The notes under the pieces: generated by a model
Told to the model about the DNA's origin: nothing
The model's input: only the letters and a program-made list of their open reading frames with translations
The model's database searches: none
In this document: piece by piece, positions 44,057 to 52,971 of the stretch
Position numbering within the stretch: the stretch's first letter is position 1
Layout of the letters: every line of letters begins with the position of its first letter
Translations under genes and position numbers: made by a program
DNA from: Phascolarctobacterium_A sp902463975
Lineage (GTDB): Bacteria > Bacillota > Negativicutes > Acidaminococcales > Acidaminococcaceae
Direction of reading: 5' to 3'
Assembly (NCBI RefSeq): GCF_902463975.1
Contig: NZ_CABQHJ010000007.1
Span: forward strand, 1 to 64,000
DNA length: 64,000 nucleotides

Positions 44057-44314
44057 GCAATTGATATATCGCGTTGCAACGAAAAATTTTCCCGTGAATC
44101 GCTTGCTGAGTTATATATTTGATGCTAAATATGAAGAAGCGATTTGCGGACGGTAATTTCGTGTGGAACCAGGACGAAGTGCCGCAAAACTCGCGCTATG
44201 CTAAGAGATTTTGCTACAGTAGTCAGCTTATCGCTCAAACAGTTGCGACACTTCTATGGTTCCAGACACTCGTTCCCTAAAATTTTTATGTTTTCACTGC
44301 GATATATTAATTGC
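44057..44314. repeat. MITE-like palindromic element, copy B
   Basis: A 258-bp relative of the 25070-25287 element. Inverted ends are GCAATTGATATATCG (44057-44071) and CGATATATTAATTGC (44300-44314), differing at one position. The conserved interior includes TTCGTGTGGAACCAGGACGA, GCCGCAAAACTCGCGCTA, CGCTCAAACAGTTGCGACAC and CTATGGTTCCAGACACTC. Compared with copy A it has about 40 extra bases in the left arm. Confidence 0.7.
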
Positions 44315-44334
44315 TTGTTAGGACTTTAAGCAGT

Positions 44335-44500
44335 CCCCTCTCAGTCGCCTTACAGGCGACAGCTCCCCCCGAGGGGAGCCTCTCTTGTCCTTTGAGATTC
44401 TTTTCTTGCCTCTCCTTGGGGAGACAAGGTGAATTGCCCGTAGGGCAAGAGAAGGCGCCCTGGGGCGGGTGGCATCGCGAAGCGATGACGGAGAGGGGTA
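44335..44500. repeat. Paired GC-rich palindromic repeats (BIME-like)
   Basis: Module 1 (44335-44385) is CCCCTCTCAGTCGCCTTACA, GGCGACAGCTCCCCCCGAGG, GGAGCC. Module 2 (44408-44500) starts GCCTCTCCTTGGGGAGACAA, contains TTGCCCGTAGGGCAA and GGCATCGCGAAGCGATG, and ends GACGGAGAGGGG. Module 2 is almost identical to 52742-52834. With the variant repeat and copy B of the MITE they occupy the whole 547-bp gap between prmA and rsmE. Confidence 0.75.
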
Positions 44501-44526
44501 TCAATTTTTACAGAAAGGAAACCTAT

Positions 44527-45282
44527 ATGCATCGTTTTTTTGTACCGCAATTATATAACGAAACAATGACTATTGAGGGCGTGGATGCACGTCATATCAG
44601 TAAGGTGCTGCGCATGCAGCCGGGTGCGCAGCTGCAGCTTGTGAGTGACGACGGCGTGAGCGCGCTGGCGGAGATTACAGCGATTGACAGCGAGTGCGTG
44701 ACTGTGCATTGCTTAGAGAAGCTGGCGGAAAGCCATGAGCCGGCGGTGCGCCTGATTTTGGCGCAGGGCCTGGCGAAGGGCGAGAAGATGGAGTTCATTA
44801 TCCAAAAGGCTGTGGAGATGGGCGCTTACAGCGTGGTGCCTGTGGCTATGGAGCATTCCGTGGTGCGCCTTGACGGTGCGAAGGCTGCTAAAAAGGTGGA
44901 GCGCTGGCAGAAGATTGCCGAGTCCGCGGCGAAGCAGAGCAAGCGCGATATTATTCCCGAGGTGCAGCCTGTGCAGACGATGTCACAGATGCTGTCGGCG
45001 AATGATTGCGCTACGAAGATTATCGCTTACGAGTGCGAGGATAAAAAGAGCCTGAAGGCGGCGCTGAAGGAGGCGCTGAAGGAGGCGCAGGCGAAGGGCG
45101 CGCTTACAGATTTGCTGCTGATTATCGGTCCTGAGGGCGGCATCAGCGAAGCGGAGCTGGATACGGCACGCGCAGCAGGCGCTGTGCCCGTATCGCTGGG
45201 CAGACGCATTCTGCGCGCGGAAACGGCAGGACTTGTCGCTATTTCAGCGATTTTTTATGAAACCGGAGATTTAGGAGATTAA
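44527..45282 (+). CDS. rsmE: 16S rRNA m3U1498 methyltransferase
   Basis: A 251-residue SPOUT-class methyltransferase. The N-terminal PUA-like part is HRFFVPQLYNETMTIEGVDA and the SPOUT knot includes LLLIIGPEGGISEAELDTAR with SLGRRILRAETAGLVAIS. ATG 44527 matches the family start after AGAAAGGAAACC; longer frames upstream translate repeat sequence. It is followed after 6 bases by mtaB. Confidence 0.95.
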   Translation: MHRFFVPQLYNETMTIEGVDARHISKVLRMQPGAQLQLVSDDGVSALAEITAIDSECVTVHCLEKLAESHEPAVRLILAQGLAKGEKMEFIIQKAVEMGAYSVVPVAMEHSVVRLDGAKAAKKVERWQKIAESAAKQSKRDIIPEVQPVQTMSQMLSANDCATKIIAYECEDKKSLKAALKEALKEAQAKGALTDLLLIIGPEGGISEAELDTARAAGAVPVSLGRRILRAETAGLVAISAIFYETGDLGD

Positions 45283-45288
45283 ACATAG

Positions 45289-46602
45289 ATGAGAAAAATT
45301 GCATTTTATACGCTGGGCTGTAAGGTTAATCAGGCCGATACTGCCAGCATGGAGGGGATTTTCCGTGCGTCTGGCTATGAGGTTGTGCCTTTCGGTGAAC
45401 CGGCAGACGTTTATTTAGTTAATACCTGCGTTGTTACCAATACCGGTCAGCGCAAATCGCGTCAGATTATCAACCGCGCTGTGCGTCATAATCCGCTGTC
45501 TTTGGTGGTTGTCACCGGCTGTTATCCGCAGACTGCGCCGGAGGAGGTGCGTGCTATCGAGGGTGTTGATGTAATCATCGGCAATCAGGAGCGCGGCCGC
45601 ATTGTGGAGCTGGTCGAAGAAGCGCTGGAGCACAAGCGCACGGAGATTCTGGACAATGTGCAGCAGATGACTGTAGACACTAAGTTCGAAGAACTGGGCG
45701 TTGGCACGGAAACCGATAAAACCCGCGCCTTCCTCAAAATTCAGGAGGGCTGCAACCAATACTGCACCTACTGCATTATTCCCTTTGCCCGCGGTCCGCT
45801 GCGCAGCCGCAGCCTGGAAAGCATCCGCGAGGAGGTTGGCAAGCTGGTTGCCGCAGGCTACAAAGAAGTTGTGCTCATCGGCATTCACCTTGGCTGCTAT
45901 GGCAAGGAGCTGGCGAAGGAAAGCAAGCACGTTACGTTGTATGACGCAGTAAAGGCAGCGCTGAGCGTTGAGGGCGTGCAGCGTGTGCGCCTCGGTTCGC
46001 TGGAATCCGTGGAGGTGGAGCCGCGCCTGCTGCAGCTGATGGCAGAGGAGCCGCGCCTGCAGCGTCACCTGCATTTGCCGCTGCAAAGCGGCTGCGACAA
46101 AATTTTGCGCGCTATGCACCGTCCTTACGATACCAAGCGTTTTACGGAGCTGGTGAACGAAATCCGTGCGCAGGTGCCTGATGTGGCAATTACTACGGAC
46201 GTTATCGTGGGCTTCCCCGGCGAAACCGAGGAGGACTTTGCGACTACGCTGGAATTTGCCAAGAAATGCGGCTTTGCCAAAATGCATATCTTCCCTTATT
46301 CCAAGCGCAAGGGCACGCCTGCTGCCGAAATGCCGGAGCAGGTGGACGAGGCAGTGAAGAGCGAGCGTGCGGCGCGTCTGGCGAAGGTGGACGAGGAGCT
46401 GCATCAGCAAATGCTGCAGAGCACTGTCGGCAAGGTGGAAGAGGTGTTGTTCGAGCAGCCTGTGGATGATGAGCATATGGAGGGCCTGTGCGGTCCGTAT
46501 CTGCGCGTTGTTGTTCCGGGAACGGCGGAGTTGGCGAACACCATTGCCAAGGTAAAAATTACCGGCATCAAAGAGGATTTTTTGTTGGGCGAATTGAATT
46601 AA
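45289..46602 (+). CDS. mtaB: tRNA t6A37 methylthiotransferase
   Basis: A 437-residue radical SAM enzyme that makes ms2t6A37 in tRNA. Domains are UPF0004 (YTLGCKVNQADT, VNTCVVTNTGQRKSRQ, VVTGCYPQ), radical SAM (IQEGCNQYCTYCIIPFARG) and a TRAM-like tail. The YTLGCKVNQ start separates it from MiaB. Codon use is more G+C-rich at third positions than in most neighbours. It is in the prmA-rsmE-mtaB-HIT-rpsU-yqeY order common in Firmicutes. Confidence 0.95.
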   Translation: MRKIAFYTLGCKVNQADTASMEGIFRASGYEVVPFGEPADVYLVNTCVVTNTGQRKSRQIINRAVRHNPLSLVVVTGCYPQTAPEEVRAIEGVDVIIGNQERGRIVELVEEALEHKRTEILDNVQQMTVDTKFEELGVGTETDKTRAFLKIQEGCNQYCTYCIIPFARGPLRSRSLESIREEVGKLVAAGYKEVVLIGIHLGCYGKELAKESKHVTLYDAVKAALSVEGVQRVRLGSLESVEVEPRLLQLMAEEPRLQRHLHLPLQSGCDKILRAMHRPYDTKRFTELVNEIRAQVPDVAITTDVIVGFPGETEEDFATTLEFAKKCGFAKMHIFPYSKRKGTPAAEMPEQVDEAVKSERAARLAKVDEELHQQMLQSTVGKVEEVLFEQPVDDEHMEGLCGPYLRVVVPGTAELANTIAKVKITGIKEDFLLGELN

Positions 46603-46688
46603 TTTGTGAAAAAATTATTTCTTTAGCAGGATAAAAGAAATAAATACAGAATATAACTAGATACGATAAATGAGAGGAGGGACATGAA

Positions 46689-47027
46689 ATGGCTGAGGAT
46701 TGTATTTTTTGCAAAATCATTAAGGGCGATATCCCTTCTACCAAAGTGTACGAAGATGATAAAATGATTGCTATCAATGACGTTGCTCCGGCTGCTCCGG
46801 TTCATGTGCTGCTGATGCCTAAGGAACACACAGCTAACATCACTACTGCGGACCCCGAGCTGGTTGCATACATGCTGGGCAAGGTTAAAATGATCGCTGA
46901 AAAGACCGGAATTGCCGAAAAAGGCTTCCGCGTTGTTATCAACACCGGCGATGAAGGCGGTCAGACAGTAAAACATTTACACATTCACGTAATTGGCGGC
47001 AAAGCTTTGGGTTGGCCCCCGTGCTAA
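46689..47027 (+). CDS. HIT family nucleotide hydrolase (HinT-like)
   Basis: A 112-residue histidine-triad protein: CIFCKIIKGDIPSTKVYEDD at the N-terminus and the triad KHLHIHVIGGKALGWPPC at the C-terminus (HxHxH). HinT proteins hydrolyse aminoacyl- and other AMP-linked phosphoramidates. CysXXCys in CIFC may bind zinc. The start has GAGGAGGG upstream. Confidence 0.93.
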   Translation: MAEDCIFCKIIKGDIPSTKVYEDDKMIAINDVAPAAPVHVLLMPKEHTANITTADPELVAYMLGKVKMIAEKTGIAEKGFRVVINTGDEGGQTVKHLHIHVIGGKALGWPPC

Positions 47028-47030
47028 ACC

Positions 47031-47059
47031 TTGACAATGCTTGTCTTTTCTTGTATAAT
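47031..47059 (+). promoter_or_regulatory. Consensus promoter of rpsU-yqeY
   Basis: TTGACA (47031-47036), 17 bp, TATAAT (47054-47059), directly after the HIT gene. It gives rpsU its own strong transcription. Confidence 0.85.
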
Positions 47060-47065
47060 TAATCA

Positions 47066-47126
47066 GTAAGTGTTTTTAGCTGGCAACAGCTGAAAACTTA
47101 ATTTGCATATACACTTCCCTAAGTGT
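47066..47126 (+). promoter_or_regulatory. Structured leader of rpsU
   Basis: Two hairpins lie between the promoter and the ribosome site: TAAGTGTTTTTAGCTG / CAGCTGAAAACTTA (47067-47082, 47087-47100, GCAA tetraloop) and ACACTT / AAGTGT (47111-47116, 47121-47126, CCCT loop) just before GTGGAGGGAGGG. The first lacks a T-run, so it is not an ordinary terminator. It may be an S21 autoregulatory or stability element. Confidence 0.5.
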
Positions 47127-47145
47127 GTGGAGGGAGGGAGAACAG

Positions 47146-47322
47146 ATGGCAGAAATTAAAGTTGGCAAGAATGAAACTTTAGACAGCGCACTGCGCAGAT
47201 TTAAAAGAGCAACACAAAAGGCAGGCATTCTTTCTGAGGTAAGAAAACGCGAGCACTATGAAAAGCCGAGCGTTGCACGTAAGAAAAAATCCGAAGCAGC
47301 CAGAAAACGTAAAACCAGATAA
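47146..47322 (+). CDS. rpsU: 30S ribosomal protein S21
   Basis: A 58-residue basic ribosomal protein: EIKVGKNETLDSALRRFKRA, then KAGILSEVRKREHYEKPS and the Lys/Arg-rich tail. ATG 47146 follows GGAGGGAGGG; upstream in-frame codons are leader. It is strongly expressed, judged by promoter and ribosome site. Confidence 0.96.
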   Translation: MAEIKVGKNETLDSALRRFKRATQKAGILSEVRKREHYEKPSVARKKKSEAARKRKTR

Positions 47323-47337
47323 TTGGAGGCGGGCTGT

Positions 47338-47787
47338 ATGTCTATAAAAGACCAATTGACTGCTGATATGAAGCAGGCCATGAAGGACAGAGAAGCAGGT
47401 AAGCTGCGTTTGTCTGTTATCCGCATGGTGCGTGCTAATATTAAAAACGTTGAAATCAATGACAAAAAGGAACTTACAGATGATGAGGTTCTGGCTGTCT
47501 TGATGAAAGAGGTCAAAATGCGTCAGGATTCTGTTGAGGAATTCCAAAAAGCAGGTCGTGACGAATTGGTTGCCCAAGCTAAGGAAGAAATTGCTATACT
47601 GAAAAAATATCTTCCGGAAGCTCTCAGCGATGACGAGCTGAAGGCTATCGTGGCAGAAGTTATTGCTGCTGTTGGTGCTACAAGTCCCAAGGATATGGGC
47701 AAGGTAATGCCGGCAGTTATGGCAAAAACCAAAGGCCGTGCAGATGGCAAACGTATTAACGTTATGGTTCGTGAATTGCTCAAATAA
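47338..47787 (+). CDS. GatB/YqeY domain protein
   Basis: A 149-residue YqeY family protein (tRNA-binding tail domain of GatB as a single protein): IKDQLTADMKQAMKDREAGK, LRLSVIRMVRANIKNVEI, and the C-terminal GATSPKDMGKVMPAVMAKTK followed by GRADGKRINVMV. Function is unclear, perhaps tRNA-related. ATG 47338 follows TTGGAGGCGGG. Co-transcribed with rpsU, with 15 bases between. Confidence 0.92.
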   Translation: MSIKDQLTADMKQAMKDREAGKLRLSVIRMVRANIKNVEINDKKELTDDEVLAVLMKEVKMRQDSVEEFQKAGRDELVAQAKEEIAILKKYLPEALSDDELKAIVAEVIAAVGATSPKDMGKVMPAVMAKTKGRADGKRINVMVRELLK

Positions 47788-47794
47788 CAACTGA

Positions 47795-47830
47795 TAACCG
47801 TGCTAAGAGAAATCTTGGCGCGGTTATTTT
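47795..47830 (+). terminator. Terminator after yqeY
   Basis: TAACCGTGCTAAGA / TCTTGGCGCGGTTA with a GAAA loop, then TTTT. Confidence 0.85.
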
Positions 47831-47857
47831 ACTTTATAGGGATTATGGGTGAGAGAA

Positions 47858-47897
47858 CTGTATGCTTTTCCTGCGCGGAAAAGTATACAGCTTTTTT
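47858..47897 (+). terminator. Second terminator insulating the hsd genes
   Basis: CTGTATGCTTTTCC / GGAAAAGTATACAG with loop TGCGC, followed by CTTTTTT. It ends any plus-strand read-through before the restriction locus. Confidence 0.8.
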
Positions 47898-48020
47898 ATT
47901 GCGGCATCTGTGCAGGCAATATCCGCTGTTTTGCGAAAACATATTCAGCAGGTAAATTTTATTTCAAGGCGAATATAAATATATTATTATCATTTTTACA
48001 GCTCAAAGGAGGCCGTTTTT

Positions 48021-51000
48021 ATGGCATCTGGCTTCAGCTTTTTACGCACACAATTTCCCGGTCTGGAAAAAACAGGCGAGTTCGCGGAGCGCTATCTGTA
48101 CAGCGATTCCAACTCCTGCCTTTTTAAGCTGGGCCTGCTGTGCGAAGATATCGTTAATAAAATGTTTGACTTTGACAATATAGCAATGCCTTATCAGATG
48201 AAGGATACACTGGTAAACAAAATCCGCCTGCTGGAAAACGAAGAGTATATCACAGAGGATTTGGCACGTATTATGCACCGCCTGCGCTTGGGCGGTAACG
48301 AAGCGCGCCATGAAGGAACAGATTCGCTGCAGAAGGCCAAGCTGCTGCTGCCGCAGGCGTACAGTCTTTGCGAATGGTTTATGCAGGTGTACGGTGATTA
48401 TACCTATCAGCCCAAAGAATATCATTTGCCGGCGGAGCAGCCGGAGGCAGTCTTTGTTGAAACTGCCAAGGATAAGGCAGAGGAAGCGCGCCTGCGTAAG
48501 CAGGATAACGAAAAGGCGCAGCAGGCTGTGCCTGTGCCGCAGCAGGAGCGCAGCAAAACGAACCTGCAGGCTGCCAACAGACGACCGAAGACGGAAGCGG
48601 AAACACGCTGCCTGATTGACGAGCAGCTGCGTCAGGTTGGCTGGGAGGCCGACACCACTGTTTTGCGTTACAGCAAGGGCTGCCGTCCTGCGAAGGGACG
48701 CAATCTTGCGATTGCCGAATGGCCTACGGACAAGGTGCCGGGCAACGAAGAAAAGGGCTACGCGGATTATGCGCTCTTTATCGGCACGGAGCTTGTGGGC
48801 TTTATCGAGGCGAAAAAGTGGGACACGGATATTTCCAGCGTTATCAGCTACCAATGCAAGGATTATGCGCGCGCTGTGAGAAAATGCGATGCGGAATATT
48901 TGCTGGGACAGTGGCAGGATTTTAAGGTGCCTTTTGTTTTTGCTGCCAACGGCAGGCCGTATGTGCAGCAGCTGCAGATAAAATCCGGCATCTGGTTTGC
49001 GGATTTGCGTCAAAGCGGCAATATGCCGCGTGCTATGGCAGGCTGGCCTTCTCCCTTAGGTTTGAAGGAAATGCTGCAGGAAAATACTGCGGAGGGCAAC
49101 GCTGCTCTCGATGCTTTGCCGTATGACTTTTTGAAGGACGAAAACGGCCTGCATCTGCGCGATTATCAGCTGAAGGCTGTGCAGGCGGTGGATGAGGCAG
49201 TGCGCTGCGGCAAGCGGACGGCGCTGCTGGCGATGGCCACAGGCACCGGCAAAACACGCACGGTTTTGGGCATGATTTACCGCTTTTTGAAGGCGAAGCG
49301 CTTTAAGCGTATTTTATTCCTTGTTGACCGCAACGCTTTGGGCGTGCAGGCGCAGGATGTCTTTAAAGAGGTTAAGCTGGAAAGCCTGCAGACGCTGGAC
49401 CAGATTTACAATATCAAGGAGCTTACCGATAAGCTGATTGATGCGGAAACCGCCGTGCACGTTGCTACCGTACAGGGCATGATGAAGCGCATTATGTATG
49501 CCGAAAGTGAGGAGCGCATTCCTGCAGTCAGCGATTATGATTTGATTATTATTGACGAGGCGCACCGTGGTTATATTCTGGATAAGGAAATGGCAGAGGC
49601 GGAGCAGCTTTACCGCGACCAGCGCGATTACCAGAGCAAGTACCGCTATGTGCTGGATTATTTTAATGCGGTAAAAATTGCGCTCACCGCAACGCCTGCT
49701 CTGCAGACAACGGAAATTTTCGGCGAGCCTGTTTATACCTACACCTATCGCGAGGCTGTGCTGGATGGTTATCTGATTGACCATGACGCACCGCATCAGC
49801 TGACAACGAAGCTCAGCGAGCAGGGAATTCAGCTCAAAAAGGGCGATACTGTTAAGTATATCAACAAGCAGACAGGCGAGCTTGATACGGCTTATTTGGA
49901 TGATGATGTCGATTTTGATGTCGACCAGTTCAACCGCCGTGTTATCGTGCCGGAATTCAACAGGGCAGTGCTGGCGGAGATTGCCAAAAATCTTTATCCC
50001 GACGCGCCGGAAACCTACGGCAAAACGCTGATTTACGCTGCTACCGATACGCATGCCGATATGATTGTGAGCATACTGCAGGAGCTTTATGCCAAGGATA
50101 ATCTGGACAGCGATGCGATTATGAAGATTACCGGCAGCGTGGCTAACGGTGACCAAAAAAAGATTCAGGAAAAAATTAAACGCTTTAAGAATGAACGCTT
50201 CCCGAGCATTGTCGTAACAGTGGATTTGCTGACTACCGGTATCGACGTGCCGGAGATTACTACGCTGGTGTTTATGCGCTGCGTGAAATCGCGTATTTTG
50301 TTTGAGCAGATGCTGGGACGTGCGACGCGCCGCTGCGATAAAATCGGCAAGGATCATTTTGAGATTTATGACCCGGTGGGCGTATACGACAGCCTACAGC
50401 CGGTGGTGACGATGCCTGCGGTTGCCAATCCGCAGATTTCCGTGCAGGATTTGCTGAAGCAGCTTGATGAAGCGGAGGCAGCGGAGGCGATTACCGATAT
50501 TGCCAAGCAGGTGGCCTTAAAGCTGCGCCGCAAGGTGAATAAGCTGGACGAGCAGACGAAGAAGGAATTTGTGCTGGCTACGGGCAAGGATGTGGCAGCC
50601 TTTGCCGGCGAGCTGCAGCAGGCGGATGCAGCCAAGGCTAAGGAGCTTTTGCTGCAGCATAAAGAGGCGCTGGTGCAGCTGGAAAAATACCGGGCCGGCG
50701 GCAATATGGGCGGCATGATTTACGACGGCAAGGATGAGCTTACCGGTCATACGCGCGGCTACGGTGCGCAAAAGACCAAGCCCGGAGATTATCTGAACGA
50801 TTTTGCGGCGTACTTAAAGAGCCACGCCAACGAAATTGCTGCCCTGCATATCATTTGCACCCGTCCCAAGGATTTGACGAAGGCGCAGCTGAAGGAGCTG
50901 CTGCTGACGCTCGATGCCAACGGCTTTACGGCGCTGCAGCTGAACGATGCCTATTCGGAATATACGAACAGCACGATGGTGGCAGGCATTATCAGCCTTA

Positions 51001-51296
51001 TCAGGCGCTATATGCTGGGAACGGAGCTGGTGAGCAAAAACTCGCAGCTGAGTCGTGCCTTTGACAAGCTCAACCAAAAGCACAAGTTTACGCCTGCCCA
51101 GCAGAAGTGGCTGGATATCATCCGCAGCTATATGCAGCAGCAGGATATTTTGAGCGTGGAGGCCTTTAAGGAGGACAAACGATTGCAGCGCTTGGGCGGT
51201 TATGCGCGGGCACAAAAAATATTCGCCGACGATTTGGATAATATCGTGAGCGAATTCAACGGTTATTTATATGAAGATGGAGGCAAGACTGCGTGA
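48021..51296 (+). CDS. hsdR: Type I restriction enzyme, R subunit
   Basis: A 1091-residue motor and nuclease subunit. Residues about 1-130 form a DUF4145-like domain (FAERYLYSDSNSCLFKLGLL and LRLGGNEARHEG). The HSDR_N nuclease follows (LIDEQLRQVGWEADTTVL; GFIEAKKWD has the catalytic E-x-K near 265). The SF2 translocase has Walker A MATGTGKTRTVLG near 406, IDEAHRG near 513, and VDLLTTGIDVPE, LGRATRR in the C half. An EcoEI_R_C-like tail ends the protein. Ribosome site AAAGGAGG. The hsdM start overlaps its stop by 4 bp. Confidence 0.95.
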   Translation: MASGFSFLRTQFPGLEKTGEFAERYLYSDSNSCLFKLGLLCEDIVNKMFDFDNIAMPYQMKDTLVNKIRLLENEEYITEDLARIMHRLRLGGNEARHEGTDSLQKAKLLLPQAYSLCEWFMQVYGDYTYQPKEYHLPAEQPEAVFVETAKDKAEEARLRKQDNEKAQQAVPVPQQERSKTNLQAANRRPKTEAETRCLIDEQLRQVGWEADTTVLRYSKGCRPAKGRNLAIAEWPTDKVPGNEEKGYADYALFIGTELVGFIEAKKWDTDISSVISYQCKDYARAVRKCDAEYLLGQWQDFKVPFVFAANGRPYVQQLQIKSGIWFADLRQSGNMPRAMAGWPSPLGLKEMLQENTAEGNAALDALPYDFLKDENGLHLRDYQLKAVQAVDEAVRCGKRTALLAMATGTGKTRTVLGMIYRFLKAKRFKRILFLVDRNALGVQAQDVFKEVKLESLQTLDQIYNIKELTDKLIDAETAVHVATVQGMMKRIMYAESEERIPAVSDYDLIIIDEAHRGYILDKEMAEAEQLYRDQRDYQSKYRYVLDYFNAVKIALTATPALQTTEIFGEPVYTYTYREAVLDGYLIDHDAPHQLTTKLSEQGIQLKKGDTVKYINKQTGELDTAYLDDDVDFDVDQFNRRVIVPEFNRAVLAEIAKNLYPDAPETYGKTLIYAATDTHADMIVSILQELYAKDNLDSDAIMKITGSVANGDQKKIQEKIKRFKNERFPSIVVTVDLLTTGIDVPEITTLVFMRCVKSRILFEQMLGRATRRCDKIGKDHFEIYDPVGVYDSLQPVVTMPAVANPQISVQDLLKQLDEAEAAEAITDIAKQVALKLRRKVNKLDEQTKKEFVLATGKDVAAFAGELQQADAAKAKELLLQHKEALVQLEKYRAGGNMGGMIYDGKDELTGHTRGYGAQKTKPGDYLNDFAAYLKSHANEIAALHIICTRPKDLTKAQLKELLLTLDANGFTALQLNDAYSEYTNSTMVAGIISLIRRYMLGTELVSKNSQLSRAFDKLNQKHKFTPAQQKWLDIIRSYMQQQDILSVEAFKEDKRLQRLGGYARAQKIFADDLDNIVSEFNGYLYEDGGKTA

Positions 51297-52705
51297 ATAC
51301 ACAGGAGATTGTAGCGAAGCTCTGGAATTTGTGTAATGTGTTGCGTGATGACGGCATTACCTATCATCAGTACGTTACGGAGCTGACATATATTTTATTT
51401 TTGAAAATGGCCAAGGAAACCAGCAGCGAGGAAAATATCCCGGAGGGTTATCGCTGGGATGATTTGCTGGCGCGCAAGGGATTGGAGCTGAAGAGCTTTT
51501 ACAAGGAGCTGCTTGATTATTTGGGCGAGCGGTGCACGGGACGCATTCAGGAGATTTACAAGGGCGCGGCGACGAACATCGACGAGCCGAAGAATCTGGA
51601 AAAGATTATCAGGACGATTGACGAGCTGGACTGGTTCAGTGCGAAGGAGGAGGGTCTGGGTAATCTTTACGAGGGACTGCTGGAAAAGAACGCTAACGAA
51701 AAGAAGAGCGGCGCAGGACAGTACTTCACTCCGCGTGTGCTGATTGACGTAATGACGCGCCTGGTGGCACCCAAGGCCGGCGAGCGCTGCAACGATCCTG
51801 CCTGCGGTACCTTCGGCTTTATGATTGCGGCAAGCAATTTCGTGCGTGAGCAGACGAACGATTTCTTTGATTTGGATGAGGAAACGGCGGAGTTTGAATA
51901 TACGCAGGCCTTCACCGGCTGCGAGCTGGTGCATGATACGCACCGCCTGGCGCTGATGAACGCTATGCTGCATGATATCCAGAGCAAAATTATTTTGGGC
52001 GATACGCTTTCCAATGTGGGCAAGGAGATGCAGGGCTATGACGTTGTGCTGACAAACCCGCCCTTCGGTACGAAAAAAGGCGGCGAGCGTGCAACGCGTG
52101 ACGACTTTACTTATCCCACGAGCAACAAGCAGCTGAACTTCCTGCAGCATATCTACCGCAGCCTGAAGGCTGACGGCAAGGCGCGTGCAGCCGTGGTGCT
52201 GCCGGACAATGTGCTTTTTGCTGACGGTGACGGCGAAAGGATTCGTGTCGACTTGATGGATAAGTGCAATCTGCACACTATTCTGCGCTTGCCGACAGGT
52301 ATTTTTTACGCGCAGGGTGTCAAGACCAACGTACTCTTCTTTACGCGCGAAAAAACAGATAAGGACAGCACCAAGGCCGTGTGGTTTTATGATTTGCGCA
52401 CCAATATGCCCTCCTTCGGCAAGACGAACCCGCTGAAGGCGAGTGACTTTGCCGGCTTTGAGGCAGCCTACACGGCAGAGGACAGAAGCAAGGTAGAGGA
52501 CGAGCGCTGGCAGTGCTTTACGCGTGAGGAAATCGCGCAAAAGGGCAACAGTCTGGATTTGGGCCTGATTAAGGACGACAGCGTGCTGGATTACGAGGAT
52601 TTGCCGGACCCGGCGGAAAGCGCGGCGGAGGCTGCGGAAAAGCTGGCGGAGGCCGTGGATTTGCTGCAGAGTGTGGCGCAGGAGCTGAGGAGCTTGCAAA
52701 GATAA
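51293..52705 (+). CDS. hsdM: Type I restriction-modification, N6-adenine methyltransferase subunit
   Basis: A 470-residue HsdM: N-terminal helical domain (KLWNLCNVLRDDGITYHQYV), then SAM-binding DPACGTFGFMIAASNF and catalytic TNPPFGTKKGG (NPPF), with GAGQYFTPRVLIDVMTRLVA between. It methylates adenine in the sequence chosen by HsdS and is required with HsdR for restriction. GTG start with GGAGG placed inside hsdR. The C-terminal Ala/Glu-rich helix probably contacts HsdS. hsdS does not follow directly: 580 bp of repeats and a toxin-antitoxin locus lie between them. Confidence 0.95.
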   Translation: MNTQEIVAKLWNLCNVLRDDGITYHQYVTELTYILFLKMAKETSSEENIPEGYRWDDLLARKGLELKSFYKELLDYLGERCTGRIQEIYKGAATNIDEPKNLEKIIRTIDELDWFSAKEEGLGNLYEGLLEKNANEKKSGAGQYFTPRVLIDVMTRLVAPKAGERCNDPACGTFGFMIAASNFVREQTNDFFDLDEETAEFEYTQAFTGCELVHDTHRLALMNAMLHDIQSKIILGDTLSNVGKEMQGYDVVLTNPPFGTKKGGERATRDDFTYPTSNKQLNFLQHIYRSLKADGKARAAVVLPDNVLFADGDGERIRVDLMDKCNLHTILRLPTGIFYAQGVKTNVLFFTREKTDKDSTKAVWFYDLRTNMPSFGKTNPLKASDFAGFEAAYTAEDRSKVEDERWQCFTREEIAQKGNSLDLGLIKDDSVLDYEDLPDPAESAAEAAEKLAEAVDLLQSVAQELRSLQR

Positions 52706-52741
52706 AGGTAGAGATTGAAGGAAGAAGGAAGAAAGGGAAGA

Positions 52742-52909
52742 GCCTCTCCTTGGGGAGACAAGGTGAATTGCCCGTAGGGCAAGAGAAGGCGCCCTGGGGC
52801 GGGTGGCATCGCGTAGCGATGACGGAGAGGGGTTCACTATAAGAAAGCATAAAGACAGCATACCCCTCTCAGTCGCCCTGCGGGCGCCAGCTCCCCCCGA
52901 GGGGAGCCT
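52742..52909. repeat. Paired GC-rich palindromic repeats between hsdM and TA2
   Basis: 52742-52834 is nearly identical to 44408-44500 (GCCTCTCCTTGGGGAGACAA ... GACGGAGAGGGG; the central palindrome is GGCATCGCGTAGCGATG here). 52863-52909 carries CCCCTCTCAGTCGCCCTGCG, GGCGCCAGCTCCCCCCGAGG, GGAGCC, a head-to-head partner as at 44335-44385. Confidence 0.75.
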
Positions 52910-52937
52910 TTCACTACATTCTGCACAAATTCAACAC

Positions 52938-52966
52938 TTGCAAAGCTATGAATTGTGTGGTATATT
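52938..52966 (+). promoter_or_regulatory. Promoter of TA2 antisense RNA
   Basis: TTGCAA (52938-52943), 17 bp, TATATT (52961-52966). Confidence 0.7.
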
Positions 52967-52971
52967 AGACA

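Noticed and set aside
44311..44526. N-terminal extension of rsmE by 72 codons
   Set aside because: The extension is repeat DNA in translation; the family start and ribosome site are at 44527.
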